Of a stretch of DNA of 64,000 nt, positions 41,001 to 45,440 are shown piece by piece. Position numbers and translations under genes: made by a program. This stretch comes from Arbacia lixula (Eukaryota; Echinodermata; Echinoidea; Arbacioida; Arbaciidae). The notes under the pieces were generated by a model. It ran no database searches. It was not told where the DNA came from and saw only the letters and a list, made by a program, of their open reading frames with translations. The stretch's first letter is position 1. Each line of letters begins with the position of its first letter. Where the stretch lies: contig OZ022580.1 of NCBI GenBank assembly GCA_963669155.1, positions 23,285,512 to 23,349,511 of the forward strand. Reading direction: 5' to 3'.

Positions 41001-44000
41001 TTAACATTATGTATGTGAGCTGAGAGAAAGAGAGAGGCATTGGGTTAGAAATGCTTAATCTTTTTATATTTATCAATACTCAATATAAACTGAGGCTCCT
41101 TAATTATAAGGATGGAAAGCGTATTTCATGTCACTGCAAGAGATATTCCAAATCGTATATATGTGCATTTTCCCCATTTTCTCATCAAGCCAAAGTATTA
41201 TTACAGCATAAATTGTAAATTTGCTTAATGTGATTAATCTTGTTATTTGTGATTTCATTCATTGTCATCTATTCTAATTTGATTGAAATCTAGACAAAAA
41301 ACAAAAAAAAGAAGATTACCTTAGCTCGATCTTTGGGCTTTATTATTTCATCCTTGACCATTTCATTCCATGACCACATTGAGCTTTGTAATTATTCATT
41401 CAAAGAAGTGCATTGGGAAAGGAACAAGATGTATTATCATCATATTTACATTTTGAGGTTTTTCATTTGTATTATTCTTTAGAAACATGAGACTAAAAAG
41501 AGATCTGGTTTATTGCAGATGAACACCTGAAATGAGAAGTACATGTATTTTCACATAAATTACCTCTGAGAAATGTGTTCATGAAGTAATCATCTTGCTC
41601 TAGTTCTCGACATTTCATCATTTCACAAAATATCAATTGCTGTCAATTTCTGATTCGCATGAGCCATTTTTCTACAGCCATGATTTATTATTACATAGTA
41701 TTACAGTGCACATTCATGTTAATCAGTGAAAATGGTCAATTAATCATGTTGTGATTTGTTAAATCTTTCAATGAAAAAAAAAATACTAGAATTTCATTGT
41801 ATGCCCCCCCCCCCCCCCAATGCGTTTTTTGTCTTTCTTTCTCTCCTCTGTTCTTCCTTTCTTTCACCTTGTTTGTTCTGTCTCAATCAAGTGTACGCTA
41901 ATACGGGAGATTTATTTGATTTCTGTTTTCACTGCTATTTTGTTTTTACTGTCATCAACTTAAAGAAACTATTAAAGGATTGCTAAGTGAATATTTGGAA
42001 GTGAGAACTGTTTTGTAGTATATCATGTCATGGTGATGAAAATATTTTGCCTATTTCGCCCGAAGATCTTGCAATTAATTGAAGATACTTGACATGATAT
42101 GTTTATCGAGCTATTAATGAAGGTTAATAATAAAGTGAAAGATTTATGAAAAATGACATGTGTATCAAATGAATTGCTAGAGTAATTCTTAATTTTACAT
42201 GTATGTACGTTACAATTCTGATAAAATAATATTTGTATAAAATCATTAAGCTCTAACATGTCTAATATGATTTAAAATGAAATATTGAAAACAAAATTCC
42301 TCATTCTGATATACGGGTGTGAAAAGTGATGCTCGATTTTAGTGTATGGATTAATGAAATGCTAACGAATTGGTCGCTATTGAAATTCATTTAATAAACT
42401 TTTAAAATATATATATTTGTTTTCATGTGATGTATATTGTGTCTCATATAGCTACATTGAATAAGATACAGTAGTGAACAAAATGTGATACATGTATTTG
42501 CTTTTGTAAACTGCTTGCACTGTGAGATGCGAAGGGAAACAAGTACAAATTATGACTATTTAATGAACTTCATTTTTCATGAAGAAAGAAGATACATGTA
42601 CTTAGAAACACTAATACATGTAATGATAATTTTTAAAAATAGTATCAATATCATGATGCTACTTGATGATCTTCATCATCATTATCCTTATTGTATTACA
42701 CTAAAATCACAAGATTTTCTCAGAAGAGCAATACAGAGATCGAATAAGTATTTAATAAATAATACAAATACTTGTGAAATACAAAAGAGATGTGAATCGT
42801 GATGCAAAGACAAAGAGTTTATGTTGAGAAAGTGAATAAAGAACGGGAGAAGATATATGTAGAGTCATTGTAAGAGTGTAAATGAAGAAATGAATGAAAT
42901 AGAGTGGTAAATTGGCATGACAACCGCCCCCCCCCCCCCCTCCTCAAAATCTTTATCAAGAAAATGTCCCCCTCCATGATACAATATTTCAATATAAAAG
43001 TGTAGTTTTCACTGTTGCATTACAATGGGCCTTCGTGCATAATAAATTTATCGCCTGCAGTTCAAGTTTCTGTATGCCAAATGGCCCCTATCGTGCGCAT
43101 CACATTGTTACGGCCCTTTTGGCAGAGATACGCGCAAATAAGCCTTATGCCAGAAGGGCGATATCGCGCGCGGGCCTGCGTTACGGCCCTTCTGGCACAA
43201 ATGCGCTACATTCAAGCCACATGCCAGAACGCCCCTAACATGTTTTTTGCACATAGCATAAAAACCTCTGAATGTTTTACAACAAATTTAGAGTATATCA
43301 TGTAAAACTTGATAACTTAACACATTCATCGAAATTGACTTCAAAAACAAATACACGACCACACAATTTAAATTTTCAGAGAGGCCAAAACTTTAAACGC
43401 GATTATCTCGGAATGGCCAAAAACAGTTAAGGCCCTTCTGGCATAAGGCCGACGACATTATCCTTAACCCTTACATTATCCTTAACCCTTACATTATCCT
43501 CAATCCTTACATTACCCTTAACTTTTAGATTATCCTTAACCCTTACATTATCCTTAACCTTTAAAACATTATCCTTAACCCTTACATTATCTTTAACCCT
43601 TACATTATCCTCAATCCTAACATTACCCTTAACTTTTATGTGATCCTTAACCCTTACATTACACTTAACTTTTAATTTATCCGTAACTGTTACATTACCC
43701 TTAACTTTTACATTATCCTTAACCCCCACATTACGCTTAAATCTTACATTATAATTACCTGCAAAAGCCCATTGGCTTTCTACATATCTGCATGCCAACT
43801 GCAATGTAAGGGTTAATACAAGCGTAACCAATCACAAACTTGTTAACATGACAACAGCATACGTTCATAGCGTTATAGGCCCGTAAAATGGACACATTTT
43901 AAATGTGCCTTTAAATATTGAAATAAAATACTCAGATGTAAATATAAACTTTTCAATATTCACATATTTCAAATATGCCTTTAATTATTAAAATGAAATA

Positions 44001-45440
44001 TTTAAATATTTAAATATAAATATTAATATTCACACTTTTCTCTTTATCCACTGAAGCGAGTCCAGTACTTTTCATTTTCCCAATATTGCACCTCATTGTT
44101 TGTTCAACTTTTTGTCAATATCCTGATACATAATGCAACTTTTGAAGAGCTACATGCATCTCAAGCGCGATAGCTCGATCCTGCCTGTTTGGACTGACTT
44201 CGTACATTCGATTGTAGGCACCTCGAGAGGTATACATTACGCTCTACACTCGCAACATAGGCGGGCATACACATGTACTAGTTGCAACACGCGCGCACTG
44301 AGATTCGCTAGCTCGTTTCGGTTAGGGTAATTGTGTACGCAATGTCATGAAGGCATAGTGCGCGATGTGTGTGCGTATTTTGAGGATCGAGCGTTTCCGA
44401 CCAGAATTGGCCAGAACATGGACTACACCGTCTCGTGCTAACGGCCGACGAAGCTCTCTTGCGTTAGGCATGCTCTTTGATTCCTTAACTCGTCGCATAA
44501 ATCGTGGAAACTGTTCGTTAATTATTATCACTGTAAACCTTTGCATATGATTACTTTTATGTACAAAATAGAAAAGATTTGAAATTGAATTACAGAACAA
44601 GAACCCACATGTTAAAACAAATTAAGAAGCATGGCTTCCAGGATTTCGTACACGGCTAATTCAAACTTAAAGATAAAAGTCTGGCGCTCACAGGTCTAGT
44701 GACTCTGTCATTCTCCTGTAGCCGAAGAAGGACTTGAGAATGATTAGTCTACTGCAGCCAAACCCGTTTATTGAATATTGCAGTTTAGATTGAAAATGCC
44801 CAAGATCCTTGAAACTAGGCGAGTTAAGTAGCGACATTTTGTCGGCACAAGGTACAATTTGGAGGCACGACATATTTCAGCATAAATGTCTATTGTGCCA
44901 GCAAAATATGGAGAAAAGAACAAAACGTGTTATCCGCTAAACACTTGTTTTGCTCCTCCCGTGCTTCACTTGCTTCCACAAAATTAAAAGTGGGTAAGGA
45001 ATTCTTTTTATAGTCAAAATAAAAGGCTTTGAGGTTGACAGGACGATGTTCACGTGTGAGAGTAAGGGTTTTAGGGTGGGTTATAATGGGCACAGATATT
45101 CCATGATGCCAAACACATTCTTAGACTGGTCTCTTTTTCAATCTGGATGTTGTTATCAGGAACTCCCGAGGAGCGAGGAATTGATAAGTACTGGAAATTC
45201 TACGAAGCCGACCGACACTCCGACGACGACGTGCACGACGAGGCGACGGAGCTACAGATCCAGGCCAAAGTGGCCCTGATCGTCAACGAGTGCTACGACA
45301 TGCCGTTCGGGATGGACCGGATTCGATCCTGGTCCTGGGCTAGCTATTTGCCGTTTAACCCAACGTTCGGGGGCTTTCATTTCGCATACTGCCGATGCGG
45401 CTGCCGGCGGAGACAACGACAACATAATGTCACCCGTTAG
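6546..45440 (+). CDS. SLC23A: SLC23 family nucleobase/ascorbate transporter, 11 exons, 5' partial
   Basis: Eleven exons with AG/GT borders and compatible phases join without a stop into 560 residues ending at the TAG at 45438-45440. Coding spans are 6546-6703, 9126-9214, 10019-10095, 10916-11091, 12043-12163, 13540-13696, 14569-14822, 15440-15569, 16989-17132, 17720-17815 and 45160-45440. Family blocks appear in order: HALGTFSGAVTMPL (after the Q of the QH motif, which sits in the missing upstream exon), LPIVQGPTITF, PTVGLIGLSMF, HWGIS, LFSQYL, IIESIGDYFACAKLAGA, GITKVASR, NLQYVDLDSPRNLFVVGF, DNTVPGTPEERG. Family members are multi-pass symporters with about 14 helices that carry nucleobases or, in vertebrate SVCTs, ascorbate; the substrate here is not predictable. 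Vertebrate members are about 600-650 residues, so roughly 40-100 N-terminal residues are missing. The last intron is about 27.3 kb and encloses an antisense GPCR cluster. Confidence 0.95.
6781..7036. mobile_element. MITE with long inverted repeats and internal GATATC palindromes
   Basis: A 256-bp element flanked by TA on both sides (6779-6780 and 7037-7038). The arms start TGGCAAGCCGTT on the left and TGACAAGCCGTT on the right, read inward, and match for about 70 bp. The interior is a chain of variants of the perfect palindrome ATTCTTGATATCAAGAAT. A TA duplication fits Tc1/mariner-type mobilisation. It lies in the intron after SLC23 exon a. No coding capacity. Confidence 0.85.
7040..8335. other. 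Intron DNA with a LINE-tail-like segment
   Basis: Mostly AT-rich. At about 7560-7685 there is a TATGT-rich stretch ending in CCCTTTGACAGGGTGACAT and AATAAAACATTG, which resembles the 3' tail of a CR1/Jockey-type LINE; there is no coding part attached. Nothing else is recognised. Confidence 0.4.
8344..8627 (+). mobile_element. CACTCG element, copy 3, with near-perfect 8-bp target-site duplication
   Basis: It begins GGGGAGCACTCG, has about six forward units, the AACGAGCATCGAGGTATAGG core, inverted units and the right end TTCGGAATATCAAAGTGTAATC. Flanks are ATTTTTTG at 8336-8343 and ATTTTTTC at 8628-8635, seven of eight bases equal, which defines both element ends. It sits in the intron before SLC23 exon b. 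Confidence 0.85.
9126..9214 (+). CDS. SLC23A: SLC23 exon b: LPIVQGPT block
   Basis: The acceptor is CCCTGCAG and the donor GTAAGA. The first base completes the Arg codon of exon a. It encodes LPIVQGPTITFVLPMFTLMS and then LRGDCPVVG, ending in phase 1. This corresponds to the re-entrant third helix and following loop of the family. Confidence 0.93.
10019..10095 (+). CDS. SLC23A: SLC23 exon c: extracellular loop with N-glycosylation sites
   Basis: The acceptor is TTTCTAG and the donor GTAATT. It encodes EPISNSTNETVTEEIV and then RTEFRNRMRE, joining in phase 0 to the next exon. The overlapping sequons NST and NET fit the glycosylated extracellular loop known in vertebrate members. RMRE before the next helix matches the family's W..RMRE-type segment. 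Confidence 0.9.
10186..10440. repeat. CT microsatellite with TCTGTCTC higher-order pattern
   Basis: Dominated by CT/TCTCTGTC on the plus strand with an internal TATATA block at 10228-10242. Units such as CTCCCTCTCTGTCTCTTC recur about every 60 bases. Serine/leucine-rich ORFs on it are not genes. It lies in the intron before SLC23 exon d. Confidence 0.95.
10916..11091 (+). CDS. SLC23A: SLC23 exon d: helices 4-5 region and HWGIS motif
   Basis: The acceptor is TTCCAG and the donor GTGAGT. It encodes GALLIASLFETVVGFFGVIA, then RFIGPITIAPTVGLIGLSMF, then SHWGISA, ending with two bases of the next codon. PTV.LIGLS and HWGIS are highly conserved in animal SLC23 proteins, and this exon was one of the clearest identifiers of the gene. 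Confidence 0.95.
11213..11290. repeat. CAGTCA / CATTCA hexamer repeat
   Basis: Imperfect hexamers of the form CACAGT/CACATT are repeated about twelve times in the SLC23 intron after exon d. Confidence 0.9.
11345..11665. repeat. GAT/GATGATGGTG trinucleotide-rich tract
   Basis: Degenerate GAT, GGT and GAA trinucleotides over about 320 bp. An acidic ORF at 11490-11696 results from this repeat and lacks any other sign of coding. Confidence 0.8.
12043..12163 (+). CDS. SLC23A: SLC23 exon e: LFSQYL block
   Basis: The acceptor is CCATGACAG and the donor GTGAGG. It encodes TVFLVVLFSQYLEGIMVPCV, then GYTREKGFHLAKFPLFKIYS, ending in phase 0. LFSQYL is a conserved helix end in animal members, followed by the usual basic cytoplasmic loop. 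Confidence 0.94.
12164..13539. other. SLC23 intron, nothing recognised
   Basis: AT-rich, with A-rich stretches near 13310-13385. No repeat structure or hidden exon was seen. The phase of the flanking exons (0/0) and the family alignment require nothing between them. Confidence 0.5.
13540..13696 (+). CDS. SLC23A: SLC23 exon f: TWLLCFILT helix and TPW loop
   Basis: The acceptor is GTTGGCACAG and the donor GTAAAA. It encodes IILASLITWLLCFILTVTGA, then FPSDPEAQGYRARTDAQAES, then LARTPWFFLPSPG in phase 1. ARTDA and PW.R/F..PYP-type segments are standard landmarks of animal SLC23 proteins. Confidence 0.95.
13915..14350. mobile_element. MITE-like element with CCAGTTCGTA inverted ends
   Basis: The left end CCAGTTCGTAATTA (13915 on) is matched in inverse by TAACTACGAACTGG at 14336-14349. 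Both arms also carry AAGGTCATAGT(C/G)ACCAAA about 40 bp inside the ends. The length is about 435 bp, with no coding potential. The right flank is ATG-poor and no clear target-site duplication was identified. Confidence 0.6.
14569..14822 (+). CDS. SLC23A: SLC23 exon g: substrate-site helices TM8 and TM10
   Basis: The acceptor is ACGTGCAG and the donor GTGAGG. It encodes QWGAPIFTAGGVLGVTAGTF, then ASIIESIGDYFACAKLAGAT, then PPPGHAVNRGIGMEGLGG, then WGTGTSATSYSSSVGYIGIT plus K. The Glu of ESIGDY is the conserved TM8 acid that contacts substrate in bacterial UraA. The NAT signature [QEP]-N-x-G-x4-T-[RKG] appears as S-S-V-G-Y-I-G-I-T-K, so the first two signature residues are replaced by serine while the rest is intact. 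Confidence 0.95.
15440..15569 (+). CDS. SLC23A: SLC23 exon h: VASR...PQPIIGG
   Basis: The acceptor is CATGAAAG, and the donor GTAAAT follows CCAACATCG. It encodes VASRVVIMVMAVIIFFGGIF, then LKFSAFFATLPQPIIGGVFA, then SNIG in phase 1. SRRV and the LP.PI.GG helix start are conserved in the family. A G-rich run lies 80 bp upstream of the acceptor. Confidence 0.94.
15935..16055. repeat. Palindromic CGATCGTACGAT repeat block
   Basis: Tandem imperfect units containing ATCGTACGATTGATCTATCG, self-complementary in several registers, end at a ATACGGGCCCTAA border that resembles other MITE ends in this genome (compare 51396). It is probably the remains of a short palindromic element. Confidence 0.6.
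16410..16933. mobile_element. MITE with about 60-bp inverted arms, next to SLC23 exon i
   Basis: The left arm (TCATCT...AAAAAAGTAAGTCC, a C run, TAAGCAAAATAGCATAACTT) at 16410-16475 is matched in inverse by the right arm at 16869-16933. The arms are separated by about 390 bp of AT-rich DNA without ORFs. The right end lies only 55 bp before the acceptor of exon i, so the polypyrimidine region of that acceptor is close to transposon DNA. Confidence 0.8.
16989..17132 (+). CDS. SLC23A: SLC23 exon i: NLQYVDLDSPRNL block
   Basis: The acceptor is AACGGATAG and the donor GTGAGC. It encodes LIAAVGMANLQYVDLDSPRN, then LFVVGFAFFFGLAIPQHIQR, then NPNLIQTG in phase 1. NLQ.VD...RNLF..GFS is one of the most conserved blocks of animal SLC23 proteins. 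Confidence 0.95.
17720..17815 (+). CDS. SLC23A: SLC23 exon j: MFVGG...DNTVPG
   Basis: The acceptor is TACTTGCAG and the donor GTGAGA. It encodes DPTLDQVLVAILSTSMFVGG, then AVACFMDNTVPG. DNTVPG(S/T)PEERG is continuous in known members. The junction to the last exon 27 kb away is therefore direct, with no exon missing in between. Confidence 0.95.
18251..19299. mobile_element. Foldback element with inverted arms of about 300 bp
   Basis: The left arm begins GTGTTTCCAAAAGGTGACACC at 18254, and the right arm ends as its complement (GGTGTCACC..GGAAACACC) at about 19276-19298. Arm homology continues through GTGAATGGTCTTTT, GAATATTCATTA and the GATCATGA border near 18560 and 19042. Within the left arm a segment of about 100 bp (GGTGACAC..CTATT..CTGACA) is tandemly repeated. 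The centre, about 480 bp, has no ORF I can support. No transposase is present. It lies in the SLC23 last intron upstream of the GPCR cluster. Confidence 0.8.
19379..19442. repeat. GT microsatellite
   Basis: (GT)n with interruptions GTATGT and GAGT. Confidence 0.95.
19443..20772. other. Intron DNA downstream of GPCR gene 1, nothing recognised
   Basis: AT-rich. This is the 3' side of the minus-strand receptor gene that ends at 20773. No repeat or exon was identified. Confidence 0.4.
20773..21927 (-). CDS. Class A (rhodopsin-type) GPCR, cluster gene 1, intact
   Basis: A single-exon ORF of 384 residues with all seven helices. TM1 (about 25-49) carries GNS with N41, and TM2 carries NQSLLD with D69. 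TM3 starts at the disulfide Cys C98 and ends LERY (ERY at 124-126). TM4 carries W152, and extracellular loop 2 has partner Cys C174. TM5 has P198 and TM6 has CWTP at 323-326. TM7 ends NPFIY (361-365) and is followed by FKYRRFRKGLKKCF, helix 8 with a possible palmitoyl Cys. Intracellular loop 3 is long (about 95 residues). N-glycosylation sites are at N2 and N177. These are full G-protein coupling motifs. The ligand is unknown. Intronless tandem receptors of this kind are typical of echinoderm-expanded, probably chemosensory, lineages; that role is inference. It lies antisense inside the SLC23 last intron. Confidence 0.93.
   Translation of the reverse strand: MNSSAIHTSDPFLGSHTQEQYTNMFVDAMFIVVSVIGILGNSLVLVVFARIKELRTITNLLIVNQSLLDIAAAILLLFRFIPMIAAHFKTPIHGTLVCIFLTENFPFWVAMTGSTYNLILITLERYFAVIHPIRYKTLVTYKRAVFTACIPWLTGLILNFPWFMTLRVRISGECFSNLTPGGLVIVGIVTTVTQIVCPLGCMLLAYIRIFTSLKTKVGNQPVAHSEGTIRTVSETHTLRRIEIDSNDENRRAINLVDRISDNCNMSVPSSITEVPINTVETFRVRDIRTKGGGGAVAKPTYRERARKNIISTLLIVSLTFVVCWTPISICFVVYYLGGPVVLEGALFDTTEIISCCNICANPFIYTFKYRRFRKGLKKCFYREI
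21928..22890. other. 5' flank of GPCR gene 1 and spacer to pseudogene 2
   Basis: The first 120 bp upstream of gene 1 (GAGCTTGCCT... and GATTGCGAAATATGT) resembles the region upstream of gene 3 (28790-28830), so promoter-proximal DNA was copied with the receptors. Around 22470-22600, a segment ending GCATTTATCCTAACTTA is a diverged relative of the duplicated segment at 24511-25771. No TATA box was singled out. Confidence 0.5.
22905..23994 (-). pseudogene. GPCR pseudogene, cluster gene 2 (closest to genes 1 and 3)
   Basis: The N-terminus (MNSSGNH.., start ATG at 23989-23991 with another just upstream) through TM2 is intact and very like genes 1 and 3. Against gene 1 there is a 13-bp deletion near 23754 between TM2 and TM3, a 1-bp deletion near 23615-23620 after the ERY region, and an in-frame TAA at about 23313-23315 where gene 1 has an Arg codon. 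The tail is lost: homology stops at the Asn of NPxxY near 22920, so the end of TM7 and helix 8 are missing. The remaining pieces keep receptor features (LALITLERYYAV, FVCWTP). Three independent lesions plus the truncation make a functional receptor very unlikely. Confidence 0.92.
24511..25771. repeat. Tandem duplication of about 0.6 kb carrying AAT microsatellites
   Basis: Unit 1 (24511-25090) and unit 2 (25151-25771) begin with CAATTCATTTAGAAAGTCAAG or a close variant and end with GCGGAGGTACAT. Each contains GCATTTATCCTAACTCAGTT, a C run, an AAT/GATAAT microsatellite (24733-24810 and 25385-25500), and the segment GCGCGCTATGCACTCGAAGA. Unit 1 carries an extra CTGATATACTGAAACTC. Isoleucine- or asparagine-rich ORFs over the microsatellites are artefacts. 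Confidence 0.88.
25780..27576. other. Intron DNA with SINE/LINE-tail-like pieces and TA repeats
   Basis: At 26015-26080 and 26599-26662 there are segments of the GTAAAGCGCTTAGAGAT...AAGCGCTTATAAATA type, followed by ATTATT, a tail often found on invertebrate SINE/LINE copies. An A run at 26251-26274 is followed by TATATA, and a TA-rich microsatellite lies at 27030-27078. No gene is seen. Confidence 0.45.
27577..28755 (-). CDS. Class A GPCR, cluster gene 3, intact
   Basis: A 392-residue single-exon receptor, closest to gene 1 and pseudogene 2. It shares MNSSGN at the start, QEQYPNM before TM1, GILGNSLVLVVLARIK, NQSLLDLAASILLLFRFIPM, and AAHFNKPIHGTAVC with the TM3 disulfide Cys. LITLERYFAVVHPIRYKTLA follows, with ERY at the TM3 end. 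Extracellular loop 2 has Cys in GGVCV, TM5 has FPLG, TM6 FVVCWTP, and TM7 NPFIYTFKYRRFRKGLKELF. N-terminal sequons NSS and NFT suggest glycosylation. Intracellular loop 3 is long and is the most diverged part relative to gene 1, including acidic RTRDDEGAVAEP. All coupling motifs are intact. The ligand is unknown; an environmental or internal small-molecule or peptide receptor is an inference from family style only. Confidence 0.93.
   Translation of the reverse strand: MNSSGNNFTRDPFLHDRTQEQYPNMILEAMFIIVSVIGILGNSLVLVVLARIKQMRTITNLLIFNQSLLDLAASILLLFRFIPMIAAHFNKPIHGTAVCICLKENILFWTAITGSTFNLMLITLERYFAVVHPIRYKTLATYKRTVITAFVPWLGGLLCTTPMYSMLRAGAGGVCVTILNKTGYIIYGVASTMTSYMFPLGFMSLAYIRIFSSLKTKVGNKPLSHSDEKFQTVSEMRSNTLRCVDIASNSNNGMTLPRINYNVSARNNVDVASSSTETPEGPINIERSTRTRDDEGAVAEPAYRERARRNIISTLLIVSLTFVVCWTPNTIAYLIFSLGGPVNLNGLMYNTTVIIASCNNWVNPFIYTFKYRRFRKGLKELFHRKVRGIVTE
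28756..30043. other. 5' flank of GPCR gene 3 and 3' flank of gene 4
   Basis: 28860-28912 holds a short duplication of TTCTAGACGCCTTCTT. A segment at about 29205-29370 (GATGCGAGTTGAT..., CACGAGGCG...) has a diverged relative upstream of gene 6 at about 37150-37290. This suggests that upstream DNA was duplicated with the receptors. No exon is seen. Confidence 0.45.
30044..31252 (-). CDS. Class A GPCR, cluster gene 4, intact
   Basis: A 402-residue single-exon receptor, the longest of the cluster. TM1 carries GIAGNSVVF, TM2 NQSLLDFAASVLVLFRLIP, and TM3 starts at FVC and ends VLTLERYYAVVHPIRYKK. Extracellular loop 2 has Cys in NEECVS, and TM5 has YVCPLCCM. TM6 is YFVCWTPIH and TM7 NPIIYTFKYRRFRKGMKKLF. 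NPIIY replaces NPFIY of its relatives, still a valid NPxxY. The N-terminus is longer than in genes 1 and 3 and has Cys26 and sequon NDS. A second ATG three codons in (MSAAF) is an alternative start. Pseudogene 5 is its near relative (shared SVPTETEGDS). Intracellular loop 3 is Ser/Asn/Cys-rich. Confidence 0.93.
   Translation of the reverse strand: MGSMSAAFHRFSLNDSVPTETEGDSCRDQETHYRIDLLFDVMYIVVGLLGIAGNSVVFVVLAFVKELRTITNLLIANQSLLDFAASVLVLFRLIPKVPVSSDRPIASAFVCTYLRNEDLFWLAMVASTCNLIVLTLERYYAVVHPIRYKKRASYRRTALAASVPWVIGVLSISRKFFTHRVGPNEECVSTLNQTGTAIVGIVFFLMLYVCPLCCMILVYIRIYISLRVKVGREAVRPNCSVSTVQCDAMVPNANSSGSTNGDNPSHCNDKCNIVMSDIGNLEGTSKTMGDTSSRSRAVERVPALPPYRDRARKNVINTLLIVSLTYFVCWTPIHVFSMVSIFGGPVNLGGVLHSVTIFLSICNICANPIIYTFKYRRFRKGMKKLFLKEKDNIVTEMADGTN
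31253..33631. other. Spacer between GPCR genes 4 and 5
   Basis: AT-rich with T runs; apart from the short repeat at 32993-33172 I see nothing I can name. It is a likely promoter side for gene 4 (31253 onward), with no distinct TATA box picked out. Confidence 0.4.
32993..33172. repeat. Short dispersed repeat with inverted ends and a tRNA T-arm-like segment
   Basis: The left end TAGACATACACCCAGTAGTA is matched in inverse by TACTACTGGGTGCATGCCTA on the right. The minus strand contains GCGGGTTTAAATCCCG, which folds like a tRNA T-arm/B-box. A second copy of the left half lies at 56176-56300. No A-box is recognised, so a SINE is only possible. Confidence 0.6.
33632..34737 (-). pseudogene. GPCR pseudogene, cluster gene 5 (relative of gene 4)
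   Basis: Receptor sequence is recognisable along the whole length but in several frames. The N-terminal SVPTETEGDSYQDQKTHYRT matches gene 4. TM1 is shortened (MYIIGITGHS) and followed by a frameshift. TM2-TM3 continue as NLLIANQTFLDLAASALLFF and LVLIVLERYNALVHP, then stop near 34268. Intracellular loop 3 lies in other frames. Near 33730 a deletion of about 17 bp removes the start of TM7. The ERY motif is kept, but TM1 and TM7 are broken. The number of lesions rules out a working receptor. It is about as old as or older than its split from gene 4. Confidence 0.9.
34738..35636. other. Spacer between GPCR pseudogene 5 and gene 6
   Basis: AT-rich; a short direct repeat ATATTTCGTGAT occurs at about 34845-34866. 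Nothing else is recognised. Confidence 0.4.
35637..36767 (-). CDS. Class A GPCR, cluster gene 6, intact and most divergent
   Basis: A 376-residue single-exon receptor. TM1 has GILGNLLVLVVL, and TM2 has NQSLLDLSASIFLLLRLTP. TM3 begins with ALIC and ends ITFERYFAVVHSIRYMK, with Phe before ERY and HS in place of HP of its neighbours. Extracellular loop 2 Cys lies in IFDCSG, TM5 has YVIPLGCM, TM6 FFVCWTPSQI, and TM7 NPFIYTFKYRRFQKGLKELH. N-terminal sequons NQS and NET. Two Met codons stand at the start. Intracellular loop 3 is Ser/Thr-rich with basic GARGQEPPKAQRSYKGRARR before TM6. It is the most distant of the six but shares the same motif set, so it is probably the oldest branch of the cluster. 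Confidence 0.93.
   Translation of the reverse strand: MMNQSIMNETDDFATSSYEYPHIVDAFYILVGVIGILGNLLVLVVLGSLKEHRTISNLLIANQSLLDLSASIFLLLRLTPRVPFPDVRRLEGALICLVVIKKLPFWTVVVASTYNLVLITFERYFAVVHSIRYMKQATYRRALVAACVPWFIGFITNLKRIFDCSGIATTTDYAINGIATFLIQYVIPLGCMVLAYIRILISLKAKVGPLSDNSISPASEMPSNTMVTVGVPCSSTRNQNAKSSGGPDKRSGTLHMTATTTQEGIINTYGSSHTGARGQEPPKAQRSYKGRARRNVICTLLIVSTTFFVCWTPSQIFYIVLNLDGPVSSNGALSYVTLILAFCNMCVNPFIYTFKYRRFQKGLKELHLKIKARCCK
36768..37816. other. 5' flank of GPCR gene 6
   Basis: Shares weak similarity around 37150-37290 with DNA upstream of gene 3. No exon or repeat otherwise. Confidence 0.4.
37817..38116. repeat. Tandem duplication of a 150-bp unit with GT and GA microsatellites
   Basis: Two units (37817-37963 and 37964-38114) each run AAGGCG(A/G)ACAATTTCATTG..., a GTGTGC-rich part, ATATATACATTTTT, (TG)n, (AG)n, then ACC(G/A)CTATT(T/A)GCACTGGTAA. 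ORFs over it are not genes. Confidence 0.9.
38160..38500. repeat. GCCAGAAGGGC element, copy 1
   Basis: CCCTTACATTACCCTTAAC units (38186-38226) lead into TCGTCGGCCTTATGCCAAAA and GGGCCTTAACC. The block 38410-38492 then carries the motif GCCARAAGGGC four times, twice in each direction, with GCGTTA/TAACGC spacers, so it can fold into a hairpin. It is related to 43040-43450. Confidence 0.7.
39400..39700 (+). mobile_element. Degraded LINE fragment (C-terminal RT tail)
   Basis: Broken plus-strand frames read KIIHGINIFNKDL, then FKLNVRRSRWNVRQN, then RVVDYWNSYPAKIIAAPTID and NFKTKF. The (V)DYWNxLPxxIIxAPxxxxFK ending is characteristic of CR1/Jockey/RTE-type LINE reverse transcriptase tails. At least two frameshifts and stops. 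The origin of the rest of the copy is not visible. Confidence 0.7.
39700..43035. other. Intron DNA, AT-rich, nothing recognised
   Basis: More than 3 kb of AT-rich DNA with homopolymer runs (A at 39942-39957, G at 40082-40093, C at 41803-41818 and 42926-42942). No exon, RNA gene or element with clear ends was found. Confidence 0.4.
43040..43453. repeat. GCCAGAAGGGC element, copy 2
   Basis: GCCARAWGGSC motifs occur at about 43077, 43113, 43150, 43188, 43222 and 43434 in both orientations, separated by GTTACG or CGCG-rich spacers. The right end is GGCATAAGGCCGACGACATT, the inverse of the junction seen at 38228-38245, and passes directly into the 18-bp minisatellite. Confidence 0.7.
43455..43758. 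repeat. 18-bp telomere-like minisatellite
   Basis: About 17 units of TCCTTAACCCTTACATTA with substitutions. Translation on the minus strand gives a periodic VKDNVR-type ORF of 134 codons, which reflects the 18-bp period and is not called as a gene. It abuts the GCCAGAAGGGC element, as do shorter runs of the same unit at 38186-38226. Confidence 0.92.
43760..45159. other. End of SLC23 last intron, nothing recognised
   Basis: AT-rich DNA with TTTAAATAT repeats near 43900-44030; no exon apart from the acceptor of the next feature. Confidence 0.4.
45160..45440 (+). CDS. SLC23A: SLC23 last exon: PEERG and cytoplasmic C-terminus
   Basis: The acceptor is TTGTTATCAG. It completes Gly and encodes TPEERGIDKYWKFYEADRHS, an acidic stretch DDDVHDEATE, a last hydrophobic block around MPFGMDRIRSWSWASYLPFN and then PTFGGFHFAYCRCGCRRRQR before TAG. 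PEERG and the FPFGM-type segment fix the alignment to family C-termini. The Cys/Arg-rich end is unusual. High GC content contrasts with the flanking intron. Confidence 0.94.

Noticed and set aside
43427..43831. 134-codon ORF with VKDNVR repeats
   Set aside because: The 18-bp minisatellite has no stop in this frame; periodicity is that of the DNA repeat.
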